Assembly: GCA_947038155.1 (NCBI GenBank)
Contig: CAMQVH010000021.1
Location: 1 to 43,293 of the forward strand
Source: an uncultured Bacteroides sp.
Lineage (GTDB): Bacteria; Bacteroidota; Bacteroidia; Bacteroidales; Bacteroidaceae
Direction: 5' to 3'
DNA: 43,293 nucleotides
Part shown: one piece after another, positions 1-9,455 of the stretch
Layout: each line of letters begins with the position of its first letter
Numbering within the stretch: the first letter of the stretch is position 1
Position numbers and translations under genes: made by a program
Notes under the pieces: generated by a model
Told to the model about the DNA's origin: nothing
The model's input: only the letters and a program-made list of their open reading frames with translations
The model's database searches: none

Positions 1-50
1 AGGACCCCAACATTAAAAGTGTTGTGCTCTACCTGCTGAGCTACTGAATC
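1..50 (-). tRNA. tRNA-Lys (anticodon TTT), 3' part cut by the window edge
   Basis: Read on the minus strand from position 50, the sequence gives a 7-nt acceptor strand GATTCAG, then TA, a D-arm GCTC-AGCAGGTA-GAGC, and an anticodon arm CAACA-CTTTTAA-TGTTG whose loop contains TTT. The variable region follows, and the window ends before the T-arm and acceptor 3' strand. The anticodon predicts lysine. A promoter lies 33 to 63 nt upstream. Confidence 0.9.
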
Positions 51-82
51 AATCCATCTTGCTTTCTTTCGAATTGCGGGTG

Positions 83-113
83 CAAAGGTAGAACATTTTT
101 TTAGAACTCCAAA
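83..113 (-). promoter_or_regulatory. Bacteroides-type promoter of the tRNA-Lys gene
   Basis: On the minus strand TTTG (113-110) is followed after exactly 19 nt by TACCTTTG (90-83). This matches the Bacteroidetes consensus TTTG-N19-21-TAnnTTTG at every defined position. It is the best-matched promoter in the window. Transcription would start near 76, about 26 nt before the tRNA 5' end. Confidence 0.8.
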
Positions 114-132
114 GCATTTCAAACATTTTTCT

Positions 133-140
133 TATCTTTG
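133..140 (+). promoter_or_regulatory. -7 box of the ettA promoter
   Basis: TATCTTTG fits the TAnnTTTG consensus and lies 32 nt before the ettA start codon. I see no good TTTG -33 element at the right distance, so only the -7 part is supported. Confidence 0.55.
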
Positions 141-172
141 TGCCATTATCAACAATATACAATCATTAATAT

Positions 173-1861
173 ATGGCTGACGATAAAAAAATCATCTTCT
201 CAATGGTGGGAGTGAGCAAAGCTTTCCAACCAAATAAAAATGTACTGAAAGACATTTACCTGTCGTTCTTCTATGGAGCGAAGATTGGTATTATCGGTCT
301 GAACGGTTCCGGTAAATCTACCTTATTGAAGATTATCGCGGGTCTGGAGAAATCCTATCAGGGAGAAGTGGTCTTCTCTCCGGGATATTCTGTAGGCTAT
401 TTGGCACAGGAACCTTATCTGGACAACACAAAGACAGTAAAAGAAGTAGTAATGGAAGGTGTGCAACCGATCGTTGACGCACTGGCAGAATACGAAGAAA
501 TCAATCAGAAATTCGGTTTGCCCGAGTATTATGAAGATCAGGACAAGATGGATATACTTTTCGCCCGTCAGGGAGAATTGCAGGATATCATCGACGCAAC
601 CGATGCATGGAATCTGGACAGCAAACTGGAACGTGCGATGGACGCACTCCGTTGTCCGCCCGAAGATCAGCCGGTGGTGAATCTCTCCGGAGGTGAACGC
701 CGTCGTGTCGCTCTTTGCCGTTTGTTGTTGCAGAAGCCGGACATCCTGTTGCTCGATGAGCCTACCAACCACTTGGATGCTGAATCTATCGACTGGCTGG
801 AACAACATTTGCAGCAATACGAAGGTACAGTTATCGCCGTAACCCACGACCGTTACTTCCTCGATCACGTTGCCGGATGGATTCTCGAACTCGACCGTGG
901 CGAAGGTATCCCTTGGAAGGGAAACTACTCATCCTGGCTGGAACAGAAGACCAAACGGATGGAAATGGAAGAAAAGACCGCCAGCAAGCGTCGTAAAACA
1001 CTGGAACGTGAGTTGGAATGGGTGCGCATGGCTCCGAAAGCTCGTCAGGCGAAAGGAAAAGCCCGTCTTAATTCATACGACAAGTTGCTGAATGAAGACT
1101 TGAAGGAAAAAGAAGAGAAGCTGGAAATCTTTATTCCGAACGGTCCCCGTCTGGGTAATAAGGTAATCGAGGCAAAACACGTAGCGAAGGCATACGGCGA
1201 CAAGCTGCTGTTCGATGATCTGAACTTTATGCTTCCTCCTAACGGCATTGTCGGTGTCATCGGTCCTAACGGTGCAGGAAAAACAACTCTTTTCCGTCTG
1301 ATTATGGGATTGGAAACAGTAGATAAAGGTGAGTTTGAAGTAGGAGAGACCGTAAAGGTATCCTATGTAGACCAGCAGCATAAAGACATTGACCCGAACA
1401 AGAGCGTCTATCAGGTAATCTCCGGTGGTAATGATCTGATCCGTATGGGCGGACGTGATATCAATGCACGTGCGTACCTGTCCCGTTTCAACTTTGCCGG
1501 TGCCGATCAGGAAAAACTTTGCGGTGTTCTTTCCGGTGGTGAAAGAAACCGTCTGCATCTGGCGATCGCTCTGAAAGAAGAAGGTAACGTTCTGCTGCTC
1601 GATGAGCCGACCAATGACATTGATGTGAACACCCTTCGTGCTTTGGAGGAAGGGTTGGAAGACTTTGCAGGGTGTGCGGTAGTCATCTCTCACGACCGTT
1701 GGTTCCTCGACCGTATCTGTACGCATATCCTTGCTTTTGAAGGAGACTCTAATGTATTCTACTTTGAAGGTTCCTATTCAGAATATGAGGAAAATAAATT
1801 GAAGCGTCTGGGCAATGAAGAGCCGAAGCGTGTTCGTTATAGAAACCTAATGACTGACTAG
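173..1861 (+). CDS. ettA: Energy-dependent translational throttle protein EttA (ABC-F ATPase)
   Basis: This is a 562-residue ABC-F protein with two ATP-binding cassettes and no membrane segments. EttA binds the ribosomal E site and gates the first elongation steps according to ATP/ADP level. Walker A motifs are GLNGSGKST at 42-50 and GPNGAGKTT at about 364-372. The signature motifs LSGGERRRVALCR and LSGGERNRLHLA and the Walker B/D-loop stretches LLLDEPTNHLDAES and LLLDEPTNDIDVNT are intact. The stretch from SFFYGAKIGI onwards, GEGIPWKGNYSSWLEQK and FPGCAxVISHDRWFLDR-like segments follow E. coli EttA closely, and the length matches (about 555). The start is set by this conserved N-terminus and the -7 box 32 nt upstream. 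It is transcribed alone: the tRNA is divergent and a strong terminator follows. Other ABC-F types are unlikely. Confidence 0.95.
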   Translation: MADDKKIIFSMVGVSKAFQPNKNVLKDIYLSFFYGAKIGIIGLNGSGKSTLLKIIAGLEKSYQGEVVFSPGYSVGYLAQEPYLDNTKTVKEVVMEGVQPIVDALAEYEEINQKFGLPEYYEDQDKMDILFARQGELQDIIDATDAWNLDSKLERAMDALRCPPEDQPVVNLSGGERRRVALCRLLLQKPDILLLDEPTNHLDAESIDWLEQHLQQYEGTVIAVTHDRYFLDHVAGWILELDRGEGIPWKGNYSSWLEQKTKRMEMEEKTASKRRKTLERELEWVRMAPKARQAKGKARLNSYDKLLNEDLKEKEEKLEIFIPNGPRLGNKVIEAKHVAKAYGDKLLFDDLNFMLPPNGIVGVIGPNGAGKTTLFRLIMGLETVDKGEFEVGETVKVSYVDQQHKDIDPNKSVYQVISGGNDLIRMGGRDINARAYLSRFNFAGADQEKLCGVLSGGERNRLHLAIALKEEGNVLLLDEPTNDIDVNTLRALEEGLEDFAGCAVVISHDRWFLDRICTHILAFEGDSNVFYFEGSYSEYEENKLKRLGNEEPKRVRYRNLMTD

Positions 1862-1910
1862 TATTTACTGACAGATTACAAGTTAAATCTCGCTTAATAT
1901 ACGAAAGTGA

Positions 1911-1945
1911 AAGGCTCTGCAAACATTGCAGGGCCTTTATTGTTT
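1911..1945 (+). terminator. Intrinsic terminator after ettA
   Basis: A 12-bp stem (1911-1922 with 1926-1937, one G-U pair, 3-nt loop ACA) made of AAGGCTCTGCAA and its complement is followed by a T-rich run. It lies 50 nt after the ettA stop. Confidence 0.8.
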
Positions 1946-2019
1946 TCGAAAGCAATAAAATGTTTATCTCTCTTAAAAGAATGTAGCATAATTGTCATCT
2001 AAGTCTAAATAATATTAAT

Positions 2020-2027
2020 TATCTTTG
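2020..2027 (+). promoter_or_regulatory. -7 box of the TonB-dependent receptor promoter
   Basis: TATCTTTG matches the Bacteroidetes -7 consensus 50 nt before the receptor ATG. A TTG at 1992-1994 is 25 nt away, longer than the usual 19-21, so the -33 element is uncertain. The leader between contains a small hairpin, ATTAGT-ATTA-ACTAAT at 2052-2067. Confidence 0.6.
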
Positions 2028-2077
2028 TGCACAGTTTCAATGAAACAAACAATTAGTATTAACTAATAAATTACATT

Positions 2078-5000
2078 ATGTTAAAGAGAATGCGGTCTTT
2101 TTTAGTGGTCGTAATGTTACTGATTACTGCTACGATGAGTGCGCAGGTTACCACAGCAAGTATGAGTGGTAAAGTAACAGCACAAGATGAACCTATTATT
2201 GGAGCAACGATCGTTGCTATTCACGAGCCCTCCGGTACCCGCTATGGTACAGTGACCAATGTCAGTGGGCAATTCAATCTGCAAGGTATGCGTACGGGCG
2301 GCCCTTACAAAGTCGAAATCACCTATGTTGGCTATCAGTCAGCCATTTACACAGGCATTCAGCTCTCTTTGGGAGAGAATTACGTATTGAATGTTTCTTT
2401 GAAAGAAAGTTCGGAACTGCTGGACGAGGTAGTAGTAACTGCCTCAAAGAACAGCAATATGAAGAGCGACCGTGCCGGTGCTATCACGAATATCGGCGAA
2501 GAACAAATGGCGATGCTTCCTGCAATCAACCGTAGTATGAATGACGTGATGCGTCTGACTCCACAAGGAGCAAATACAGGAAATGGTTTTGCAGTTGGTG
2601 GAGGTAACTACCGCCAGTCTTCAGTTACAGTCGATGGTGCTGCTTTCAGTAATGCTTTCGGTATTGGATCTAACCTGCCCGGTGGCGGTTCTCCTATTTC
2701 TTTGGATGCTTTGGAACAGATCGCTGTATCTGTTACTCCGTTTGACGTTCGTCAGAGCGGATTTATTGGTGGAGCAATCAATGCCGTAACCAAGAGTGGT
2801 ACAAATGATTTCTATGGGACAGCTTATACTTATCTGACTAATGAGAACCTGAAAGGTAACAAAGTAGGCGATTTGGATCTGATACGTGAGAAATCTCAGA
2901 ACTATCTTTATGGTGCCAGCTTTGGTGGTGCTATTATAAAGAATAAGTTGTTCTTCTTTGTAAACGGTGAGTATGAAGATAATGTAACGGCAGGACCTAA
3001 AGCACGTGCACGTCAGAGCGATAGCGATGACTGGGGACCTAACACAGCGAATGTTAATCGTCCGACTGTTGGTAAAATGGATGAAATCCGTAACTATTTC
3101 ATTAATGAATATGGTTATGATCCGGGACAGTATCAAGGATATTCTATCAAAACTCCTGCTTATAAGATTATGGCACGTTTGGACTGGAATATAAATGATA
3201 ACAACAAATTGAACTTCCGTTTTACACGTGCTCATTCAAAAGACAATAGTGGTCCTACTTCTTCAACGTCCCCACTATATGCTACAGATATATATCAAGG
3301 ACCGGCAGTATCGCAAGGTTCGGGTAATGTGAATAATAATGCTGCTATGTATTTTGAGAATTCTCGCTACTTCAAAGAATATAATTTTACATCGTATGCT
3401 TCAGAGTGGAACTCAAAATGGCTGGATGGTCGTTTGAACAATGTGACACGTATGACTTATTCTTTCCAGGATGAACCTAGAAGTTATGGTGGTGCAGCGG
3501 ATTTCCCTACAATCGATATTTTGGATGGTGGCGCAGTGTATGCCCGTATCGGTCCGGATATCTTCTCACCGGGCAATCTTGCACAAGCCAGAACTTTTGT
3601 GCTGACAGACGAATTATCTTATACGACAGGTATTCATAATTTATTAGCAGGTTTCCAATTCGAATATAATAAAGCTACAAATGGCTTTATGCAAGCAGGT
3701 AATGGTTACTATATATATGATAGTTGGGAAAGTTTCAAGAATAAAAAAACTCCGGAGGCTTTTGCTATTACATATTCCAATGCAGATGATTATAGCCAGT
3801 TTAATGCTGAAATGAAGACTCAGCAATATTCATTGTATTTGCAGGATCAGATGAATATCAGTGAAAACTTTAAGTTGATGGCTGGTATCCGTTTCGAAAT
3901 GCCTAAGTACCCTTCTTTGAAGAATAATTATAATGAAGATTTTGCGAGATGCGAATTTGGTGGAGTCAGATATTCTACTGATCAAGTGCCTTCTGCTAAA
4001 ATTTCCGTTTCTCCTCGTGTAGGCTTCAACTGGGATATTACAGGAGAACGTAAATATGTACTTCGTGGAGGTACAGGTATTTATGTAGGGCGTTTGCCTT
4101 TCGTATGGTTAGTTTCGGCGGTAGGAAACTCTAATGTCGGTCAGTCTCAGTATTATTATACAAAGAATGCAGGCGCTTTGAAACCATATTTCCAACCGGC
4201 AGTATCAGGTGTGTTGAATGAGTTGTATCCTAATGGTAGAACTACTACTATCAAATCTCCTACAGACCCTACGATCATTGATAAAGATTTGAAGATGCCG
4301 TCCACATGGAAAACGTCTTTAGCATTCGATACCAAACTCCCTGGTGATATTGACTTCTCTATTGAAGGTATATTTAACAAAGATATCAATCCTGCTGTTA
4401 TTTCTAATAAGGCATATAAGCCTTCTGAGACTACAACGACATTTAATCCGAATGATACACGTAATGCCTATTCTAAATATACAGATGCGTCATGGACTAA
4501 TGGCAATGGAAAGCAGAATGTATATTTCATAGAAAATGGTGGTCATAAAGCATACTATTATTCAATTACAGCTCAATTGGCGAAGTCATTTGATTTCGGT
4601 TTGTATTTATCAGCTGCTTATACGCATTCAAAAGCTAAATCATATAGCGATGGTATCGGTGACCAGGTAACTTCTGCATATAAAACAAATACATACTCTG
4701 TGAATGGAATCAACGAACATGAAACAGGATATGGTACTTATGTATCACCGCATCGTGTTGTAGCTTCTGCCGGATATCGTGTTGAGTATGCTAAGAACTT
4801 TGCTTCTTCATTGTCTTTGGTTTACGAAGGTATGAATATGGGATATGCAGGCGGTTATGGTTATGCTCGTTATTCTTATACATTTGCGGGTAATATCGTA
4901 GGTGATGGTGGAGCAAATAACTTGTTGTATATTCCTGCTTCCAGAGAAGAACTGAACAACTGGACTTTTGCTGAGAAAACGTGGAATAGTACATCGAATA

Positions 5001-5449
5001 AGGCTGTTGACTACAAATTAGGTGATGGTATATATACAGCAGATCAGCAGAAAGATGATTTTTGGGCATATATCAATCAAGATAGTTATTTGAAGAAGCA
5101 CAAAGGTGAATATGTAGATCGTGGTGGTGTTGTCATGCCTTGGCATCATCAGTTAGATTTGAAATTCATGCAAGATTTCTATATGAAAGTAGGCGGTAAG
5201 CGTCATACCTTACAGTTCGGTGTTGATATCAAAAATGTCCTGAATCTTTTGAACTCTGATTGGGGATTGTATAAGACTGTAAATAACACCAACCTTTTGG
5301 CTTATTATGATGGTTATAAGAGTGCTGAATGCAAGGGATACACATTCCAAAAGAGCAGCGGTAAGAAGCTGACCGATACTTATACTGATTACAAAGATTT
5401 CAGATCTACTTACTCAGTGATGTTTAGCGTTCGCTACATCTTCCATTAA
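2078..5449 (+). CDS. TonB-dependent receptor, Oar-like, with N-terminal carboxypeptidase-regulatory-like domain
   Basis: This 1123-residue outer-membrane protein starts with a signal peptide (residues 1-22, hydrophobic core VVVMLLITATM, ending MSAQ). A carboxypeptidase D regulatory-like fold follows at about 25-110 (GATIVA, GTVTNVSGQFNLQ, YVGYQ). The linker LLDEVVVTAS leads into a plug domain (about 115-230, GAINAVTKSGTN), then a long beta-barrel ending in aromatic VMFSVRYIFH, as expected for Bam-dependent insertion. Such receptors import large or scarce ligands using TonB/ExbBD energy. Unlike Sus-type systems there is no SusD partner next to it, and it sits in its own unit between two terminators. 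The Oar-like type and lack of partner leave the ligand unknown; peptides, proteins and metal chelates are all possible. The family is certain, the substrate is not. Confidence 0.9.
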   Translation: MLKRMRSFLVVVMLLITATMSAQVTTASMSGKVTAQDEPIIGATIVAIHEPSGTRYGTVTNVSGQFNLQGMRTGGPYKVEITYVGYQSAIYTGIQLSLGENYVLNVSLKESSELLDEVVVTASKNSNMKSDRAGAITNIGEEQMAMLPAINRSMNDVMRLTPQGANTGNGFAVGGGNYRQSSVTVDGAAFSNAFGIGSNLPGGGSPISLDALEQIAVSVTPFDVRQSGFIGGAINAVTKSGTNDFYGTAYTYLTNENLKGNKVGDLDLIREKSQNYLYGASFGGAIIKNKLFFFVNGEYEDNVTAGPKARARQSDSDDWGPNTANVNRPTVGKMDEIRNYFINEYGYDPGQYQGYSIKTPAYKIMARLDWNINDNNKLNFRFTRAHSKDNSGPTSSTSPLYATDIYQGPAVSQGSGNVNNNAAMYFENSRYFKEYNFTSYASEWNSKWLDGRLNNVTRMTYSFQDEPRSYGGAADFPTIDILDGGAVYARIGPDIFSPGNLAQARTFVLTDELSYTTGIHNLLAGFQFEYNKATNGFMQAGNGYYIYDSWESFKNKKTPEAFAITYSNADDYSQFNAEMKTQQYSLYLQDQMNISENFKLMAGIRFEMPKYPSLKNNYNEDFARCEFGGVRYSTDQVPSAKISVSPRVGFNWDITGERKYVLRGGTGIYVGRLPFVWLVSAVGNSNVGQSQYYYTKNAGALKPYFQPAVSGVLNELYPNGRTTTIKSPTDPTIIDKDLKMPSTWKTSLAFDTKLPGDIDFSIEGIFNKDINPAVISNKAYKPSETTTTFNPNDTRNAYSKYTDASWTNGNGKQNVYFIENGGHKAYYYSITAQLAKSFDFGLYLSAAYTHSKAKSYSDGIGDQVTSAYKTNTYSVNGINEHETGYGTYVSPHRVVASAGYRVEYAKNFASSLSLVYEGMNMGYAGGYGYARYSYTFAGNIVGDGGANNLLYIPASREELNNWTFAEKTWNSTSNKAVDYKLGDGIYTADQQKDDFWAYINQDSYLKKHKGEYVDRGGVVMPWHHQLDLKFMQDFYMKVGGKRHTLQFGVDIKNVLNLLNSDWGLYKTVNNTNLLAYYDGYKSAECKGYTFQKSSGKKLTDTYTDYKDFRSTYSVMFSVRYIFH

Positions 5450-5466
5450 TTAGATCGAACGATAAT

Positions 5467-5503
5467 AATAAAAGGCTGCTTCCCGTGGAGGCAGCCTTTT
5501 ATT
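5467..5503. terminator. Bidirectional terminator between convergent genes
   Basis: AATAAAAGGCTGC (5467-5479) is perfectly complementary to 5491-5503, and the inner TTCC/GGAG pairs add to the stem around a CGT loop. The A-run and T-run flanks make it a terminator on both strands, serving the receptor gene and the minus-strand gene ending at 5530. Confidence 0.8.
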
Positions 5504-5529
5504 GTATGTGCTTTTATGTGCATGAGGAT

Positions 5530-6648
5530 CTATTTTATTAGCATCCTCATCACCACCGGATTATGATCACTATACTCCAAATCCGGAGAGAAATAATCCA
5601 CCCCTTGAAACTCTGACGAATGGAGGATATAGTCGATTCTCAGCAGATGCTTGAAATATCGAAAAGTGTACATATACCCATGTCCGCAGGTCTGAAAACC
5701 ATCATTCATCTTTTCTCCTTTTACAGTTTGATATACATATGAAGAAGGGAGAGAGTTGAAGTCACCGCATACCAGGGTGGGATAGGGAGAAGCGGAAATC
5801 AATTGATTGATATGTTCAGCTTGTGCGGCACGTTTCTTGAAGTTCTCGTGCAGACCATCGGCAAGGGTGAGAGCGGCACGTTCCGCACGGTCGGTATCAT
5901 CCGCACGAAGTTCTTTTTCCAGTTTGCGCTTGTTGCGGCTGACTTCCGTAGTCTGCAGATGATTGTTGAACAGACGGATTGTTTGGCCGTTGATGTCGAT
6001 ATCACACCACAGGCTACAGTTGTTGGAATTTGGGTAGGTGACGAGCTGCTTCTCCTTGATAGGATAACGGCTGAACACAGCCAGTTGCAAAAGACTCTCC
6101 CCGGCAGGAGAAGAAGGTACATAGTAATACGGCCATTCGGAAAGAACGGTGCGAAGACTGTCAATACCAAATTCATGATTGATCCCAAACTCTTGAAAAC
6201 AGAAGATATCTACACCGAGCTCCTTCATGTAAGCAGCGATTTCCTTGCATGAGAAACCTGTGTGCTCGTGATTAAAGCTGTTAACGTTATAGGTGGCAAT
6301 AGTCAGTGCTGATTCGGTACCCCTTTCGTTTTTCTTCAGAGACGAAGATTCATTCGGTTGGGAAGCCGAATCAAAAAGCGGGGACTGGAGAACACAGGTC
6401 AGATACCCCCAATTTCCCAGTATGGCGATTAAAGGAATGAAAACCCAGCATCGCCAGCGAACCGTCCAATAGATGGCAGAGGCGACATTAGCCAGCAAAA
6501 GCATCGGCAGAACCAATCCGATAAAGGGCATCAGCTTAAAGCCGCCCGGCGAAGCATCTCCGGCGAAGGCTCCGGCTAATGTGAAACCTGCCAGAATACT
6601 CGTCAGCAGGATAGACAGGTAGTAAAGTAATCTATATAAGGCTTTCAT
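5530..6648 (-). CDS. Membrane-anchored endonuclease/exonuclease/phosphatase family protein
   Basis: This 372-residue protein has three hydrophobic N-terminal segments (about 7-29, 38-62 and 67-87) followed by a complete EEP domain from about residue 115. Family motifs are visible in order: ATYNVNSFN (metal-site Asn), CFQEFG (metal-binding Glu), a central substrate-side region, CGDFNSLP (catalytic Asp/Asn) and SDHNPV (terminal Asp-His). The family hydrolyses phosphodiester or phosphomonoester bonds; relatives act on nucleic acids, sphingolipids or inositol phosphates. The catalytic domain probably faces the periplasm or cytoplasm depending on the three-segment topology, which I cannot settle. 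The gene starts 1 nt after the stop codon of the hybrid kinase, so the two are probably co-transcribed. The substrate is unknown. Confidence 0.85.
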   Translation of the reverse strand: MKALYRLLYYLSILLTSILAGFTLAGAFAGDASPGGFKLMPFIGLVLPMLLLANVASAIYWTVRWRCWVFIPLIAILGNWGYLTCVLQSPLFDSASQPNESSSLKKNERGTESALTIATYNVNSFNHEHTGFSCKEIAAYMKELGVDIFCFQEFGINHEFGIDSLRTVLSEWPYYYVPSSPAGESLLQLAVFSRYPIKEKQLVTYPNSNNCSLWCDIDINGQTIRLFNNHLQTTEVSRNKRKLEKELRADDTDRAERAALTLADGLHENFKKRAAQAEHINQLISASPYPTLVCGDFNSLPSSYVYQTVKGEKMNDGFQTCGHGYMYTFRYFKHLLRIDYILHSSEFQGVDYFSPDLEYSDHNPVVMRMLIK

Positions 6649-6649
6649 T

Positions 6650-9388
6650 TTATGGTAACCATTTATTAATCATATCCTTGAGCTTCGCTTGCGAGATCGG
6701 CTTGGCGATGAAGTCGCTGCATCCGGCATCCATTGCAGCTATCTGATCCTGTTGATAAGCATAAGCACTTTGTGCGATAATGGGCACAGTAGGAGAGAGC
6801 TCACGAATGATCTTCGTAGCCTCCAGACCGTCGAGATTAGGCATTTTAATATCCATCAGAATAAGATCCGGCTTCGCTTCATCGTATGAGGTAACGGCCT
6901 CCATACCGTCTCGTGCACGTATAAGCCTGTACTTTCTTCCAAGAATAGCCTTCAGTAAGTCGAAGTTACTGTCCTCATCTTCCGCTATAAGAATAGTCCG
7001 CTGGCTTGGAGAGGCATTGGCGGAAATACTACCGGAACTATCATCGTCCGTACTTCCGGAAGTCTTGTCAGAATCCTCCTTGACAGACGTTTCTACTGAC
7101 GTCTCCGTAGAAGCCATGTCAATCTTTATAGAACCCGTGCCGATCGGATTTTCATTTGCATTCCCTTCCTGCCGTTTTTCCTCCTTCGTATTTCCGGTTG
7201 ATTGATCCGACTCGTAAGGCAGGGTGAACGTGAAAGTCGTCCCTTGACCTACCACCGAAGAAACGGAGATTTCACCTCCCAGCCGTTCGACAATTGTTTT
7301 ACAGATAGAAAGTCCGAGTCCCGTCCCCTGCGCATAGTTGTTCAACTTGGCAAAACGTTCGAACACACGTCCTATCTTCTCCGGTTCGATGCCCGTACCG
7401 GTATCAGTTACGTGGAAAACGATCTGATTACCCACCAGTTTATATCCGTAACTGATGCTGCCCGCTTTCGTGAATTTGAATGCGTTACCTATCAGATTCG
7501 AGAACACCTGGAACACCCGGTTCTTGTCAGTCTCTATCACCAGTCCGTTTTCGGATGGCTCGTAGATCAGTTGTACCCCTTGCGGTGTGCGAAATACGTG
7601 AGCGTCATGTACTTCTTTACACAGACTGTTGATATTTACCGGTGCGCTGGTGAACTCGATAATGCCCGATTCGATCTTCGAAAGATCAAGAATTTCGTTG
7701 ATCAGTTGCAGCAGACGTTCGTTGTTGGCTTCGACAATCTCATAAAATGTTTTACGTTCTTCCTTATTTTCACTTTCGGCTATCAGATGCGAGAAGCCGA
7801 CGATGGCATTCAGAGGTGTGCGTATTTCATGACTCATGTTGGCGAGGAAAGCAGACTTCAGTTTGTCCGACATTTCGGCTTTCTCTTTGGATGTCTGAAG
7901 TTCCCGTTTGATCTTCTCCAGTTCCGTGATGTCCCATTCGATGCTGACGATGATGGGGGAGGAAAGTTCGTCTCCGTCCACCCGTATTTTCCGTTTGTCG
8001 AGGATGATCTCGTTTCCGTTTTTGTCTTTCCCTTCGGTTGTCCAGTGCAGTCCCTGTCCGGTGGTGGCAACGAGCGTGTCTTCCTCCCTTTTCTTTTCTG
8101 CCACTTCGGGGGGATAGTAGTCGAAGTCATTCTTGCCGATAGACTCGCCGATGCACAGATTCCGGTTGTACGATTCCCGGTTGCGGTAGATATATCGGAA
8201 ATCGTTGTTGATCTCCTTGACGACAATTCCGGCGGGGAGGTTGTCGATGGTAGTATCCATGATCAGGTTGAGCCGTTTGATTTGCGCTTCGTAGTGCAGT
8301 CGCTCGGATATGTCGTGGGAGAATGACCAGTAACTTTCTTCACCGGAGTCGTTGGTGACGTTATACATGATTCCCTCGTAAGCCAGTATATTCTTGCTGA
8401 CTTTCGAAGGATGATGGGCGACGAAACTTCTGCTTCCTCCGTGCAGGATATCCTTGCAGCGTTCATGCCAGTCTTTCTGCGTGTTCATATCGCCGGCGAT
8501 TTCATAGATTTTCAGTTTGCCGATCTCCTCACTTTCCGGGATGCCGTGGTTGTGGAGGAACTGGCGGTTGGCGAAGATCAGCGTACCGTCCTCTTTGGCG
8601 GCGAAGATGCTCTCCTTTGCGTTGTTGATGGCGTGCGTCAGCGTGTTGATGTCGTTTCTGCGACGCTGTATGTCGGTGATGTTCTGGATGTAACCTTCGA
8701 TGTTGCAGCTGCCGTTCGGTAGTTCGTCTCGCAGATAAGCCTGAAGGCGCATATAGTAAATCTCTCCGGCGACACGGACCCGATAGCTGATACTTTCTTC
8801 GTTGAGTCCTTCCTCATTTTTCCGGCACCAGTTGGTGAAGCTTATGCGGTCTTCTTCGACGATAAATTCCTGATATTTCTCCAGAGAGATGCTTCTGGAA
8901 GATTCCTCGCACAATACTCCGGTGTAGCCCATGTAATAGAAGACATTGTCGCGGGTGTTGTACATCCACTGTCCGATCTGAGCCACTTTCTGTATCTCCC
9001 TCAGATTTCGGTTCACCTGTTCCAGCTGGCGTTTCACGTTGCTTCGCTGGGTGATGTCCCGATATTGGCAGAGTACCATGTCATCGTAAGGATACATGAT
9101 ACACTTGAAATAATAGGTATTATCCTCCAGTTCCAGCTTGTAGTTCTTGCTGATGCTTCGCTGTTCCCGAAGTACGGTCTGGAAGGTGCTGTAAACCTTC
9201 TCACGGGTGTGTTCGGGCATCCGTTCGAATATATTTTTTCCTAAGAGCCTCTCTTCTTGTAAAAACCATAAATTGCTATGAATATCAATATCAATGCAAA
9301 TGCCATTTCTATCGACTAATAGCATGGTGTCGGCGGTCAACTTCAGTATTCTCTGCGCATTATCTGCCTCATGTAATGTTCTGTTCAT
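6650..9388 (-). CDS. Cytoplasmic multi-PAS hybrid sensor histidine kinase with C-terminal receiver
   Basis: No membrane segments are visible. At least four PAS-like repeats come first (TADTMLLVDRNG; QIGQWMYNTRDN; NNAKESIFAAKEDGTLIFAN; TIDNLPAGIVVKEI), two of them followed by PAC-like ends such as YRDITQR. Then comes a HisKA box NMSHEIRTPLNA with the phospho-accepting His at codon 520, an HATPase domain (NLIGNAFKFTKAG, DTGTGI, GTGLGLSI), an acidic Ser/Thr-rich linker, and a receiver with phospho-acceptor Asp at codon 846 (LILMDIKMPN). There is no DNA-binding output domain, so a separate partner is expected. I place the start at 9388 (912 residues): an in-frame ATG at 9490 exists, but it precedes a -7 box at 9425-9432, overlaps the upstream gene by 35 nt and adds only 34 residues of non-domain sequence. 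The gene lies at the end of the glycosyltransferase series, so a link to polysaccharide control is possible but unproven. Confidence 0.9.
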   Translation of the reverse strand: MNRTLHEADNAQRILKLTADTMLLVDRNGICIDIDIHSNLWFLQEERLLGKNIFERMPEHTREKVYSTFQTVLREQRSISKNYKLELEDNTYYFKCIMYPYDDMVLCQYRDITQRSNVKRQLEQVNRNLREIQKVAQIGQWMYNTRDNVFYYMGYTGVLCEESSRSISLEKYQEFIVEEDRISFTNWCRKNEEGLNEESISYRVRVAGEIYYMRLQAYLRDELPNGSCNIEGYIQNITDIQRRRNDINTLTHAINNAKESIFAAKEDGTLIFANRQFLHNHGIPESEEIGKLKIYEIAGDMNTQKDWHERCKDILHGGSRSFVAHHPSKVSKNILAYEGIMYNVTNDSGEESYWSFSHDISERLHYEAQIKRLNLIMDTTIDNLPAGIVVKEINNDFRYIYRNRESYNRNLCIGESIGKNDFDYYPPEVAEKKREEDTLVATTGQGLHWTTEGKDKNGNEIILDKRKIRVDGDELSSPIIVSIEWDITELEKIKRELQTSKEKAEMSDKLKSAFLANMSHEIRTPLNAIVGFSHLIAESENKEERKTFYEIVEANNERLLQLINEILDLSKIESGIIEFTSAPVNINSLCKEVHDAHVFRTPQGVQLIYEPSENGLVIETDKNRVFQVFSNLIGNAFKFTKAGSISYGYKLVGNQIVFHVTDTGTGIEPEKIGRVFERFAKLNNYAQGTGLGLSICKTIVERLGGEISVSSVVGQGTTFTFTLPYESDQSTGNTKEEKRQEGNANENPIGTGSIKIDMASTETSVETSVKEDSDKTSGSTDDDSSGSISANASPSQRTILIAEDEDSNFDLLKAILGRKYRLIRARDGMEAVTSYDEAKPDLILMDIKMPNLDGLEATKIIRELSPTVPIIAQSAYAYQQDQIAAMDAGCSDFIAKPISQAKLKDMINKWLP

Positions 9389-9424
9389 GCTTGTCCGATT
9401 AGATTTATAAGATTCTGTTTCATG

Positions 9425-9432
9425 CAAAGATA
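9425..9432 (-). promoter_or_regulatory. -7 box of the hybrid kinase promoter
   Basis: On the minus strand TATCTTTG reads perfectly against TAnnTTTG, 24 nt downstream of the preceding gene's stop and 36 nt before the chosen ATG. No clear -33 element is seen. It argues for kinase transcription that is independent of the polysaccharide genes. Confidence 0.6.
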
Positions 9433-9455
9433 GCAAAATATTTGATTCTCTGTTC

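Noticed and set aside
7202..8326. 374-codon open frame antisense to the hybrid kinase
   Set aside because: The opposite strand encodes conserved HisKA, HATPase and PAS motifs; the antisense product is Phe/Val-rich without domain features.
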